From NCBI RefSeq assembly GCF_026151205.1, contig NC_087083.1, positions 14,750,280 through 14,814,279 on the forward strand: DNA of 64,000 bases. Reading direction: 5' to 3'. Made by a program: the position numbers and the translations under genes. This stretch comes from Bolinopsis microptera. Lineage: Eukaryota; Ctenophora; Tentaculata; Lobata; Bolinopsidae. Positions 31,714-46,608 of this stretch are shown here, piece by piece. The stretch's first letter is position 1; each line of letters starts with the position of its first letter. The notes under the pieces were generated by a model. It was not told the DNA's origin. It did not search any database and worked only from the letters and a program-made list of their open reading frames with translations.

Positions 31714-34700
31714 TCAGTCCTCCTGGATAACGAGCAAATCTTCGCCTTGTGACCTGGAATCATCTGCAGTGTCCCCCAAGGCAGGATCCTGGGTCCCCTC
31801 CTGCCCCGCAGTACTCGTGGTCTGATCGCTCTCGCTTCCCATCACTTGGCCCACGTCTGTAGATGAGGGTTGATCGCTGCTCTGGAACTGTTTCAGGAGG
31901 TTTCTTATACCCTCGTCCACGGAATTAGAGTCGGAACCCACCAACTCGGGAACGTTTTTCTGTAGCTCGTTCAGGGAAGCCAGGATGTCGTCAATTTTGG
32001 AGTTGGTCGAATGAGGAGGCACAGTTGTAGGCGCTGCGGGGTCAACATTTTATTCTGGATATCCAGTACTTAATATCGTATGATGATGATACATCTAATA
32101 GTTCTTAGATTTATAATTTAAAACCATAAATCTTACCCGAGCTGGAGGGCTGAGTGGATGGACTCTGTTGAAGGACGTTGCCGTTCGCCATCATCTGAAA
32201 TATACATGAATCACTCGTTTAAATTAAGTGGACAAGAAAGACATTGAGCAATGAGAGTGAATGAGCATGACTAGGAATACATGTGAAATAAAGATAGGAT
32301 ATAATTATAAGAGACAATCATATAAAAGATAATCAAGTAAGAGATACAGGTAAAGAAAGACTCACAAATGAGGGCTGGGTGGTGGTGGTAGAGATAGCCC
32401 TGATATTTGGTGGAATAGTTGCTACAGGAGTAACTGTAGATACCATGCTACTGAGAGCCTCCACGTTAGGAGACAATGCTCTGTTGTCTCCCAATAACAT
32501 CGCTGAAGAGGAGTTTAAAACGTTTGCGGAGGAGTTCAAATAGTTTGCTGAGTTGAGAATGTTTGCGGAGGGAGGTGCTGGTATGATAGCTGGAGAAGAG
32601 CTGATAAGACCGTGAGGTGCAAGGGATGTGGTTGAGGTAACTCGGAGGTTTGCAAGGGCGGTGGGAAGAGTGGGTTGAGCGGCTGCTGAGTTGAAGAGGG
32701 CTGACATAGTGGTGGTGTTGAAGATGTTGTTAACTGAAGCACCAGGGTTGACGGTAAAGTTGGAGAGCTGGTTAACAAGCCCAGTTGAGCTGAGAGAGGG
32801 AGGGGTAATGCTGTCTGGTCCACTATCCTCGCCTAGCACGTCTACTAGATCATCTCCCTCACTCTCCTTGTTCATCTGATAAGGAAAACCTCTTTAGTAA
32901 CATTCAACCAAATCAACATTATTCAACCAGCCCTGACTTTACTTATAAATACCGAAATTTCAAGATTCAATAACCAGTCCATAGGAAATTATTGCAGGTA
33001 CCTCTCTCCAAATAACGACGCTCACCTGAACAACCCGGCTGTTGACAAGGTTTGAGAGTACAGCTTTGAGCTGCTGCTCGGTAATACCGCCAGTACTCGT
33101 AGTGGTCACGTGTGAAGTGTTGCTAACACTGCTGTTAATTGTGTTGCTAACAGCGTTGCTAGGGGAGAGGGCAGAGTTGGGCGCGTACTGTAGCTGACCG
33201 TTCTGTAACTTCGGCTGAAGAATTGGGTATTAGGTATTTAATTAAGTACAATTGTAATTATCAATCATAATTAAAGAGGGCAGGCAGAACACCCAATATA
33301 TTATCTACTCACTTTATTAGCGGCCTGGTTGCTCTAATATCTACTCACTTTATTAGCGGCCTGGTTGCTCTAATATCTACTCACTTTATTAGCGGCCTGG
33401 TTGCTCTAATATCTACTCACTTTATTAGCGGCCTGGTTGTTCTAATATCTACTCACTTTATTAGCGGCCTGGTTGTTCTAATATCTACTCACTTTATTAG
33501 CGGCCTGGTTGCTCTAATATCTATTTACTTTATTAGCGGCCTGGTTGTTCTAATATCTACTCACTTTATTAACGGCCTGGTTGCTCTAATATCTATTTAC
33601 TTTATTAGCGGCCTGGTTGTTCTAATATCTACTCACTTTATTAGCGGCCTGGTTGCTCTAATATCTACTCACTTTATTAGCGGCCTGGTTGTTCTAATAT
33701 CTACTCACTTTATTAGCGGCCTGGTTGTTCTAATATCTACTCACTTTATTAGCGGCCTGGTTGCTCTAATATCTATTTACTTTATTAGCGGCCTGGTTGT
33801 TCTAATATCTACTCACTTTATTAACGGCCTGGTTGCTCTAATATCTATTTACTTTCTTAGCGGCCTGGTTGCTCTAATATCTACTCACTTTCTTAGCGGC
33901 CTGGTTACTCTAATATCTACTCACTTTATTAGCGGCCTGGTTGCTCTAATATCTATTTACTTTATTAGCGGCCTGGTTGCTCTAATATCTATTTACTTTA
34001 TTAGCGGCCTGGTTGCTCTAATATCTATTTACTTTCTTAGCGGCCTGGTTGCTCTAATATCTACTCACTTTCTTAGCGGCCTGGTTACTCTGATATCTAC
34101 TTACTTTCTTAGCGGCCTGGTTGCTAGGTATCACATGTTCCTGTTCCCTTTTGTGAGGTGTTCCACCACTGACTGGTGGCCCGGGCCAGGTTGTCTGCTG
34201 TTGTTGTTTTAACTTGGTGTGAGAGTAAGTCTTGAATTGTAGCCTGGGGAGTGTTGTTGTCAAGTCATGTCAAGCAATGCGGTTAAGCATCTAAAATTAA
34301 CCAAAGTCTATGCTTTGTAGAGTTACATGTATATTGGAGGGAGAATCAAAAGAAAGCTGTAAATAATATAAAATCTTGTTAAAACCGAAGTTTATTATGA
34401 ACAGAAATGGAACTAACGTTTCCTTGCCGTTTAATACATAATATAAATTGTAAAACAAGGTAATAATAATTCGCATTAAATACCTGTGGTAAAGATCAAG
34501 ACACTCGCAACACAGGTCCCTTGTGTGGTAGTTCCTGCGCTGTCCTGGCTTACTGTCCTTCTGGTGCCACACTGTACATCTGGGGGAGTGGTGTCAGTAA
34601 CCTCAAACACAAGGATATATTTTAGCTTTCTTTTATCCGTCCCGGATACATTTCAATAGCGAGTAAACATTTTAACGAGGAATAAATTGCAATAGCACAG

Positions 34701-37700
34701 TTTGGGCAGATTATATTTGTGATTTTTGCATGCGATAATGAGACTTGATTTTAAGCTAATTAGTAATAAGCTAATTAGCAATAAGCTAATTAGTATTATG
34801 CTAATTAGTAATAAGCTAATTAGCAATACGCTAATTATTGATACGCTAATTATTAATAAGCTAATTAGTAATACGCTAAATAGTAATAAGCTAATTAGTA
34901 TTATGCTAATTAGTAATAAGCTAAATAGTAATAAGCTGATTAATAATAAGCTAATTAGTAATAAGCTAATTAGTAATAAGCTAATAAGTTATAAGCTAAT
35001 TAGTAATAAGCTAATTAGTAATAAGCTAATTAGTAATAAGCTAATTAGTAATACGCTAATTAGAAATAAGCTAATTAGTAATAAGCTAATTAGTAATAAG
35101 CTAATTAGTAATAAGCTAATTAGAAATAAGCTAATTAGTAATAAGCTAATTAGAAATAAGCTAATTAGTAATAAGCTAATTAGTAATAAGCTAATTAGTA
35201 ATAAGCTGATTAGTAATAAGCTAATTAGTAATAAGCTAATTAGTAATACTCTAATTAGTAATACGCTAATTAGTTATACGCTAATTAGTAATACTCTAAT
35301 TAGTAATAAGCTAATTAGTAATAAGCTAATTAGTAATAAGCTAATTAGTAATAAGCTAATTAGTAATAAGCTAATTAGTAATAAGCTTATTAGTAATAAG
35401 CTAATATGAATATTATCCTCACAGTTTAGCAGTGAGTCGGCAGTAAGAGGAGGTTATATCGTCCACTTTTTCGCCTAAAGTTTGTTCCACTTTCGAAATG
35501 TACCGTTGGTTGAATCCTGAAGATGAAATATATAATTACAAATATAAGAGTCCTTGATATTAATAATATTTATCATGTGTTGATATCATCTCCCAGAAAA
35601 ACAAAATACTCTTTCGTTTAACACGTCTCATCTCGAATAACAACAAAAGTATCCGCCAACCTGGACAGAGCAGATGTTGGGACACTTCACTCAACTTCCA
35701 GAATACTTCCGATATCTGTTTAGCGTCCACCTGACCACTGTTTACCACTTTGTCCAGCACAAAGAACTTGTAGTAAAGTTTGTTTGTAATAACCACACGT
35801 GCTGTTAAATAAGTTACTTTATTTTACTACATCTCCCAGGGGCTAGGACACCGCGTTTATTTTGTTGGAAGATAATTATAAAAAGTCTCTAAATTTACAA
35901 GATGATTGGTAGGATATGGTAGAAATGTTACTACTACTACTATGTTGTGTACTAATGTTACTACTACTACTATGTTGTGTACTAATGTTACTACTACTAC
36001 TATGTTGTGTACTAATGTTACTGCTACTACTATGTTGTGTACTAATGTTACTACTACTACTATGTTGTGTACTAATGTTACTGCTACTACTATGTTGTGT
36101 ACTAATGTTACTACTACTACTATGTTGTGTACTAATGTTACTACTACTACTATGTTGTGTACTAATGTTACTACTACTACTATGTTGTGTACTAATGTTA
36201 CTACTACTACTATGTTGTGTACTAATGTTACTACTACTACTATGTTGTGTACTAATGTTACTACTACTACTATGTTGTGTACTAATGTTACTACTACTAC
36301 TATGTTGTGTACTAATGTTACTACTACTACTATGTTGTGTACTAATGTTACTACTACTACTATGTTGTGTACTAATGTTACTACTACTACTATGTTGTGT
36401 ACTAATGTTACTGCTACTACTATGTTGTGTACTAATGTTACTGACCGACGTGAATAGGTCCGAACTGAGGGTGAATATCTATCTTGTTCCGTGTGACCAC
36501 CAGTATTAGTCCCTCACTCTCATTTGAAGTCTGGTGTATCGTGGCTGGATATTGTAACTCGGTTAACAGTAATTAACAGTAATTAACAGTAACTAACAGT
36601 AACTAACAGTAACTAACAGTAATTAACAGTAATTAACAGTAACTAACAGTAATTAACAGTATTTAACAGTAATTGACAGTAACTAACAGTAACTAACAGT
36701 AATTAACAGTAATTAACAGTAATTAACAGTAACTAACAGTAATTAACAGTAATTAACAGTAATTAACAGTAACTAACAGTAATTAACAGTAATTAACAGT
36801 AATTAACAGTAACTAACAGTAATTAACAGTAACTAACAGTAATTAACAGTAATTAACAGTAACTAACAGTAATTAACAGTAATTAACAGTAACTAACTAT
36901 AACAGTAACTAACAGTAACTAACAGTAACCAACAGTAACTAACAGTAATTAACAGTAATTAACAGTAATTAACAGTAACTAACAGTAACTAACAGTAATT
37001 AACAGTAATTAACAGTAACTAACAGTAATTAACAGTAATTAACAGTAACTAACAGTAACTAACAGTAATTAACAGTAATTAACAGTAACTAACAGTAATT
37101 AACAGTAATTAACAGTAATTAACAGCAACTAACAGTAATTAACAGTAACTAACAGTAATTAACAGTAATTAACAGTAATTAACAGTAACCAACAGTAACT
37201 AACAGTAATTAACAGTAACTAACAGTAACTAACAGTAACTAACAGTAATTAACAGTAATTAACAGTAACTAACAGTAATTAACAGTAACTAACAGTAACT
37301 AACAGTAATTAACAGTAACTAACAGTAATTAACAGTAACTAACAGTAATTAACAGTAACTAACAGTAATTAACAGTAACTAACAGTAATTAACAGTAATT
37401 AACAGTAATTAACAGTAATTAACAGTAATTAACAGTAACTAACAGTAACTAACAGTAATTAACAGTAATTAACAGTAATTAACAGTAACTAACAGTAACT
37501 AACAGTAATTAACAGTAACTAACAGTAACTAACAGTAACTAACAGTAATTAACAGTAATTAACAGTAATTAACAGTAACTAACAGTAATTAACAGTAATT
37601 AACAGTAATTAACAGTAACCAACAGTAACTAACAGTAACCAACAGTAACTAACAGTAATTAACAGTAATTAACAGTAACTAACAGTAACTAACAGTAACT

Positions 37701-40217
37701 AACAGTAATTAACAGTAATTAACAGTAACTAACAGTAATTAACAGTAACTAACAGTAACTAACAGTAACTAACAGTAATTAACAGTAACTAACAGTAACT
37801 AACAGTAATTAACAGTAATTAACAGTAACTAACAGTAACTAACAGTAATTAACAGTAACTAACAGTAATTAACAGTAACTAACAGTAACTAACAGTAACT
37901 AACAGTAATTAACAGTAATTAACAGTAATTAACAGTAATTGACAGTAACTAACAGTAACTAACTATAACAGTAACTAACAGTAACTAACAGTAACTAACA
38001 GTAATTAACAGTAATTAACAGTAACTAACAGTAATTAACAGTAATTAACAGTAATTAACAGTAATTAACAGTAATTAACAGTAACTAACAGTAATTAACA
38101 GTAACTAACAGTAATTAACAGTAACTAACAGTAATTAACAGTAATTAACAGTAACTAACAGTAACTAACAGTAACTAACAGTAAGTAACAGTAACTAACA
38201 GTAATTAACAGTAACCAACAGTAACTAACAGTAATTAACAGTAATTAACAGTAACTAGAAGTAACTAACAGTAACTAACAGTAATTAACAGTAATTAACA
38301 GTAATTAACAGTAACTAACAGTAATTAACAGTAACTAACAGTAACTAACAGTAATTAACAGTAACTAACAGTAACTAACAGTAACTAACAGTAATTAACA
38401 GTAATTAACAGTAACTAACAGTAACTAACAGTAATTAACAGTAACTAACAGTAACTAACAGTAACTAACAGTAACTAACAGTAACTAACAGTAACTAACA
38501 GTAATTAACAGTAACTAACAGTAATTAACAGTAATTAACAGTAAGTAACAGTAACTAACAGTAACTAACAGTAACTAACAGTAATTAACAGTAATTAACA
38601 GTAATTAACAGTAACTAACAGTAATTAACAGTAACTAACAGTAACTAACAGTAACTGACAGTAACTAACAGTAATTAACAGTAATTAACAGTAACTAACA
38701 GTAATTAACAGTAATTAACAGTAATTAACAGTAACTAACAGTAATTAACAGTAACTAACAGTAATCAATAGAAATAAACGTTCACTTGAGACCACCCAGA
38801 AGAAGTTAAACTAAGCCTACTGAAGAACTGTATCTATGTGATATTAGCAAACTTACCGGTCAGGTTAAACACGCTCTGATCGCTGATTTGTTTTTTTATG
38901 TTCTGGAACATTTCCAAGCACTTCTCGTTATCCATCACAACCGCTCCCCCTGCAAGACAATAGATTAACTTATAGTGAATTAATTATTGCACAACTTCTC
39001 GCTCCTTCACATTGATCATTACCTCATTATTGTGAATGGGTTTACAATTAATGATGAGGTCCTGAACACAATGGATATTACTACTACTACTAACACAATG
39101 GATATTGTTAACAATTAAAGGCGTGAAATTGGTACAACCGTTTAATACTGTAACAGCTTTATACTATAGTGCTAAGTGCAATTGAGGGTATTTCCATGGA
39201 AACGAATAATTCCTCCTACAAAGATGCCCATCTCGGATACTAAATAAACTCGTTATAAAGAGGGGGAGCAGTCACACAGCAGTCACACAGCAGTCACACA
39301 GCAGTCACACAGCAGTCACACAGCAGTCAAACAGCAGTCACACAGCAGTCACACAGCAGTCACACAGCAGTCACACAGCAGTCACACAGCAGTCACACAG
39401 CAGTCACACAGACGAGAATGATAGATTGAGTTTATCATTAAGGGGGGGGGGGGGTTCACCCTGATTTTTTTGTGAAACTTGGTTTCGAGATAGCAGTTGA
39501 CCAACAAACTAGAACCGGTGACCGAACTTTTGAGGGGGTCCCCGACCCCAACCGCCAAACGGTGCCCGCGGGGCAGCCACGCCCATATTTGGTTCAAATT
39601 AGGCCCAATTTAGCCAAATACCCTGAACATGCCCAAAATCCAGATTTAATGTGCTCTACTTGTAGCTAGTGGTCCCCTGAACAAGTATATGCATTTTCAT
39701 CAAGATTGGGCCAAAAATGACTGAGTTATGAGCCAAAAACCATATGACCATATTTGGGCATACGCACCAAATTTGATCGATTTTGGCCCATAAATTGGTC
39801 AAATATCAATATTTTTGAATGAAACCAACTTTATATGAAAGGTAAGTTTATACTACACATTCTCTATGATTGTCAGCTCAGTATCTACCTAACTGTGGAT
39901 TCTGTGTTCAAATAATTACAAAAAATGAACAAAATCGTACATATCTCAGTTCGCAATATTTGCAAAACTGATTTGAGCGAAATCAGTTTTGCAAATATCG
40001 CGTACTGAGATATGGACGATTTTGTTCATTTTTTGTGATTATTTGAACACAGAATCCACAGTTAGGTAGATACTGAGCTGATAATCACAGAGAATGTGTA
40101 GTATAAGCTCACCGTTTGGCGGTTGGGGTCGGGGACCCCCTCAAAATTTCGGTCACCGGTTCTAGTTTGTTGGTCAACTGCTATCTCGAAACCAAGTTTC
40201 ACAAAAAAATCAGGGTG

Positions 40218-40253
<36 letters not shown>

Positions 40254-43200
40254 TTAATACCATCAACTTACTAACAATCTTCAAGATGTTATACAATCAT
40301 TAAGTTTGGCAGTGTCTCAAGAGATATTCAGTTTACCAAGAATTAAGTAAAACATAATGGTAATCTTTATTCGCTCTTATGAGTGGGTCGATCATATATT
40401 TTGATGGTTTTAAACTAATTACAACACTACAAATCTTTGGGGGGGGGGGGCCAACCATATTAAAGTATATTAAAATGTAGGATTTTTCCCGATTTTGACC
40501 CGGGGATATACTTTAATATACTTTAATATACTTTAATATACTTTAATATATCCCTATCTCCTTGGAGGCCTACATCAAAAATTGTTGCCCAAAATAAGCT
40601 TGAAATGCAATTCTTAATCGATTCCAAAAAGTTCTTGAAAAAATATTGAAAACTGATGGAGTTATTTCAATTTTAATGAAGTCATTTTGGGTAGTATTCT
40701 GAACCGAGATATTATGTGCAATTTTCCCAATTTTGTTCATGGAGGTCTTTTTACATAGTATCCACTATATTCAACAAACACTGAGTTATATCTTTCACAT
40801 AGAGTTAGTCTCATTAAAAAATATTGAAATTTTATCGAATTTGGGCAAAAACGAATTTGGGCAAAAGCGTATGCCCAAATATGGGCATATTTTTTTAAGC
40901 TCATAGCTCAGCCAATTTTTGACCAATCTGGATGGAAATTCATGTGCTAGTCCTAAAACAGGCTTATCTTGCGAATCTGAGTGAAAAATATAGTTCATCA
41001 TGTAAATCTTAACGAAGAATATAAATCTTCTAATTGTAGGTATATTAAAGTATATTAAAATGTAGGATTTTTTCCGATTTTGACCCGGGGATATACTTTA
41101 ATATACTTTAATATGGTTGGCCCCCCCCCCCAATCTTTACATTTATTGAACTATGTAAGTTATTGTAACGTCCTGTCTATGACAAAGGCGTGTTGCCGAA
41201 ACGTCGACAACTAATTGTTTTGAAACACTGAGTGGAGACTCTCACTTCGTCACCAACTATGAAAAGATTAGGTAAAACGTTTGAGTATTATTGTACTGAA
41301 CCAGACTTATCTCCGACTAGAGTTGGGACAGTATCATAATTAATTAGTGTGGAATCAAAACACCCATTGTTAATACTTTAAGAGATTAATTAGCAACTGA
41401 TTATTATCTATTTCGATACCTTGAATTGACCTGAGTAATGTTCCATTGCTATATTGTATGATAGAAAATGAAGATAGATCATAGATAACAAGGACCCACA
41501 AGCTTAGATAACTTGAGATAGGAGAAACTCAAGCAGAGACCAATTAGCAACCAATTAGCAACCAATTAGCAAAAAATAGCCACGCCCAACATGAGTACAG
41601 TTAAGCTAATTGTCTACTGCAATGTATGTTTTTAATGCAAAACACCAATCAACTAATTACTGATAAATTATGTACTTTGCCAATGATCTCTTCCAATCAT
41701 AGCTTGTTTTATCTGCAGATCATTACCCTAACAACATAAGATACCAACTGATTAATTGTTGGATCTTTTAAGTTTCTTAAGTTTTTATGCAAATAATGGC
41801 CCATGTGCGGGCTCACGTGGCTCACGAAGCTAAATCAGTACTGCAAACAGATCTGGGAACATATTGGGGCACACTTTTATCAGTTTAAGCGAGCATGCCC
41901 GGGCACGTGGGAAGCAAGGGGGACCGTGTTACAGGCATCTCACAACTCTCGTTACTTTATACCGCTTGGTTCGAAACAGTCTCCTATTTGGAGTAGGCAT
42001 TATGAGGCGAGCTAATTTTCCATTGTCATTGTTTAGCGAGGTGTCTGTATTTATTATCCCATATATAATAACCGGTTACAGATTTACAGATTTAGCTTGC
42101 TTTTATTTAGGGGGACCTTTAAATACGGGGTTAAGTAAGAGAACTAAACAGTGTGGTACATAAGGGGTAGGTTACACCAGACAGAGCAGTACGTAGTTCA
42201 GAGTAACCAGTGTGGTACATGAGGGGTAGGTAACACCAGACAGAGCAGTACGTAGTTCAGAGAACTGTCTTAAGTAGCATTAGCTCGCACTGTTAAGGTG
42301 TACCCAGTCCGTAATCAGTAAAGTCACCTTGTTAAGGTGTACCCTGCGGTTGTGGCTGAACCACATAAGACTGTCTCAGTCCGTAATCAGTAAACTCATC
42401 TTGTTTAGGTGTATTCTGCAGTTGTGGCTGAACCGCATAAGACTGTCTCAGTCCGTAATCAGTAAACTCACCTTGTTTAGGTTTAGTCTGCGGTTGTGGT
42501 TGAACCGCATGAATCTGTCCCATTCCGTTGGGTGCGTTCGTGTATGCAGTGTTGCTCTGAACGGTAGATGCGGCCCCCGCGGTTACCTGAATGCAGTAGA
42601 AGGTTCAATTAGAACCGTGAAACAAATTGTAAAATAAACTGAGAAACATACTGTGGAGCAAACTGCGAAATAAAATGTTTGTAAACCGTGAAAAAAGAGA
42701 AACAAACATCACTATCAGTTTAATAAGGTACTAGTTTTTAAAATGTAAGTTTTCACCGCGCCAAGATAAAATTCACGCATCATTTTGCAGTTATGTTATT
42801 TAGTATTATAATTTAATTGAGGAACGTTTCATTAAATAAATAATTAATCACTAATCTGCTAATTACCTTGTTGGAAACCTGATTAACAGGGACAGCAGTG
42901 TAGTTAGGAGGTGGAGCGCCGCCCGACTGTGAGAAGTTGGGTATGAGAAGTCTGAGGAGTCTGATATTGTCGCTATCTAGAGACGTCACATCCTTCATCT
43001 GAGGGAAGTTAGAGGGTTTTAGAGCGTTTTTAGAGGGTGTCTACTAAGTGTTTAGGAGCTGAATAGAGGATTGTTAGAGGATCATTAAGATAAGTTAAGA
43101 AGAGTGTTTAGAGGTAATATCAGAGGTAATATTAGAGGTAATATTAGAGGTAATATTAGAGGTAATATTAGAGGTAATATTAGAGGTAATATTAGAGGTA

Positions 43201-46200
43201 ATATTAGAGGTAATATTAGAGGTAATATTAGAGGTAATATTAGAGGTAATATTAGAGGTAATATTAGAGATAATATTAGAGGTAATATTAGAGGTAATAT
43301 TAAAAATAATATTAGAGGTAATATTAGAGGTAATATTAGAGGTAATATTAGAGGTAATATTAGAGGTAATATTAGAGGTAATATTAGAGGTCATTGGTTA
43401 CTGGTGTGATATCATCAATGGTATTGTTCACTTCTAAAAGGATGATTTTCACGTTTAACTAAGATGGCATTTTAAGACATATTTCTGATAACATTAATTT
43501 AAAATCTTATATTTTATCCAGTTTTAGGAGAGACTGTTAAGCTGACTTCGATAGTGGTTTTTCTAACAACCTCTATAGTCTATAGGTAGTTTTGAGATGT
43601 ATAGCTCAAACTTCAATACTCAAACTTCAATCTCCAATACTTATACTAAAGGATGTTTTACAAAATAAACCGCGCAACTGACTAGCACTAAGTTTACTCA
43701 TGGCTGATCAGATAAGGAACACTTTTCAGGTGGGAATAGAATTTGTAAAGCGAAATAGAAAGTAAAAGAGAAAGTAAAAGAGAAAGTAAAAGAGAAAGTG
43801 AATGAAGCCACTGACCCTCCAAAGTCTCAAGCCGAGAAAATGAACTCCTCTACTCAAGGACCGGCCCACTCGGAACTGATGACTTAAAACTACACACATC
43901 ACCCCGATAATATCAGAAATAACCAACTACAAAACTGTGAAACTGAGGAACATGTGGCTACTAGTGGGGAGCATGCACAAACAGCTTATTGCAACTATTG
44001 TCGCGCCACTCGGCTCACGCTAATGAGCAATTGAGCGGGCCTACCCTGCACGTGAAAACATCACAAACTACACGTGCTCTGGAATGAATAAAATGTGAGG
44101 GAATGTGACTAAGAATTAGAGGGAGGAGCCTGTGTGGAGGAGCAGGGGGCTGGAGAGGACACGTGACAGAGACCACTCTCAGGACAACCCTGTAAAACTC
44201 TCCGGAGAGGAGGGCAGTGGAGTGTGAAGTAGATCTTCACGTGGGAATGTTCCAGAATGATCACCTCCAGGCTGTCCAGTGTAGTGGGGTAGTGGGGTAC
44301 AATTACAGGACCAGAGGACCAGTAGTAGAGGTGTCGTGTTTCAATATCAGGTGCCAGGATACCAGGGGGGGGGGTCAGGTGCGCGGCTCTTCTGGGCACG
44401 TGATATTTACACTTCGGTAGTAGGAGTTCCCAGGAGAAAATAGCAATCACAACACAGCTCTTCTGGTTTGTAACGTGAGGGAATGCCAGGTGTTGCCGCA
44501 CGAAGTTAAGATAAGATTTAAATCCAGATATGATACAGGTCAGGTTAGTTAGAGCGCAAGTCACGTGACTTCACATGACCTTCAGTAACTATCAAACAGA
44601 CTAAGATGAATTTTCATAACCACTAGTGGCGGCTAAATTGATCATGATGTTTCTTGAGATAGAGCCAGTCTGTCGGATTAATATTTCTAGTGTATGTTGA
44701 TTAATATTGCTGATTAGATAGTCTTTGTTCGGATCTATGAACTAGACGGGTTTTCGAATATCAAAAGAAGCTGCGTCAAACTTGTCTAGCTCATAGTTTT
44801 AATAAAACCTATCTGAACAATACTTACAAGAAAAACCTATCAAATCTGAACAATATTTACGAGAAAAATCTATGAAAAAGGAAAAGAGATTTAATCTTGT
44901 TTATGAGAACATAATATGACGTAACACATGTACTCCCACGCAGTGGATTGGTAAACCAAAAGAGTATGTGCAAATAAAGTACCAACCATACTTCATAGAC
45001 ATCATATACATTATACAGTATACACCCATTTAACATGAAATAACGTCTAACAAGTACCATCTACAACGGGAAAACATGAAAATAACGCTGACATTACAAA
45101 AAGGTTCCTTGAAATATCAGTTCAAACCAAAGTGGTAGGATGTGTAAGATTAGAGAGCATGGTAGGATATCGGATATGGTAGGATTATGGATTCACGAAG
45201 GATAATTAGTGGTTGATGTTATCTTATTGCATTGTTCTTTATAATTCGGTTTATTACGTCTACAATGAAAACAATTTCTCGGATTGCCATTTCGATCGTT
45301 TTGTTCGTTTAGGTGAAATTATTTTGATTTGATATACAATCATGTGTCTAATAGTGACATTAACAAGGTTACGGGTATATGTGAGGCATATACCCGTATC
45401 TCTATCAAATCTAATGAAGGAATTTTAAATTTGGTGAACATAATAAACATGAATATTTAAATTTTGACTTACAATAAGTTTTCATTCCAAAAATAGCGGT
45501 GACTTATATTAAGAGTTTTATGAAAATGTTTGCATTTAATCATCACCAATATTGCACTAAATTTGTATGTCTTTCAACATAAATTCAAAGAATGAAAATA
45601 CTGAGTAGGCTTAGAGTGAGTGTGAAATGTGGTAATACTGAATAGCTTTAGAGTAAGTGTAGTAAGTATAGAGTAAGTGTGAAATGTAGCTGTAAGTATA
45701 GAGTAAGTGTGAAATGTAGCTGTAAGTATAGAGTAAGTGTGAAATGTAGCTGTAAGTATAGAGTAAGTGTGAAATGTAGCTGTAAGTATAGAGTAAGTGT
45801 GAAATGTAGCTGTAAGTATAGAGTAAGTGTGAAATGTAGCTGTAAGTGCCGAGTATAAGTAAGTGTGTACCTGTAAGCCGGTTTTGGGAGAGGGCTCCAG
45901 TCTGACAGCTGGAATGGGGCTGATATAGGGGGAGTTAGTGAGAGTAGTGACTGCTGCAGGTTGTTGATGTGATACTGACACAGCCCCCTGTCGTTAACAT
46001 GGTTAATATCGTGCACTCAGACAACATCAATATTAGTAAGAGAACTATCTGAATATTTGAGTGTTACCTAGTTAGAAACATTGAGAAACTGAACAATAAC
46101 ATAGTACATGTTACACCATAGTACACCAACGGACTTATAAAATAAAAGGGACTAGCTACCTTGATCCTATCTATGAGACGTTGCTGAAGGAGTTGTTTCT

Positions 46201-46339
46201 GAGCCTCTGAGCTGGCCTCTGAGCTGGTAGTAATAGTCTGAGAGGAGGTCACTGATCCTCCTCCATTAGAGTTAGGTTGTAACAGTGAGGCCAGGGGGAA
46301 GGGGTTTACATTGGGACACTGTTCGTTGGGCTGCTGAAA

Positions 46340-46394
<55 letters not shown>

Positions 46395-46410
46395 ATTAGT
46401 TGGTTAGTTG

Positions 46411-46470
<60 letters not shown>

Positions 46471-46486
46471 ATTAGTTGGTTAGTTG

Positions 46487-46518
<32 letters not shown>

Positions 46519-46519
46519 T

Positions 46520-46608
<89 letters not shown>

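Larger units (their letters stand above)
34105..36544 (-). other. gene B exons 12-16: central region with possible zinc-binding cysteines
   Basis: Residues about 415-604. Exon 12 gives GLILVVTRNKIDIHPQFGPI, exon 13 a helical segment with ISEVFWKLSEVSQHLLCPG, exon 14 ends TSSYCRLTAKL, exon 15 gives CTVWHQKDSK and DLCCECLDLYHR. Exon 16 is basic and Gln-rich (KLKQQQQ). The spacing C-x6-C-x21-C-C-x-C could bind zinc, but it fits no zinc finger I can name. Confidence 0.6.

Noticed and set aside
34726-36509. Repeat frames of 183-227 codons (LISNK and TTTMLCTNV types)
   Set aside because: Translations of the 15-bp and 30-bp arrays within gene B introns on the opposite strand.
44109-44564. 151-codon minus-strand open frame
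   Set aside because: Inside gene B intron 8, with no domain or splice-consistent partners.
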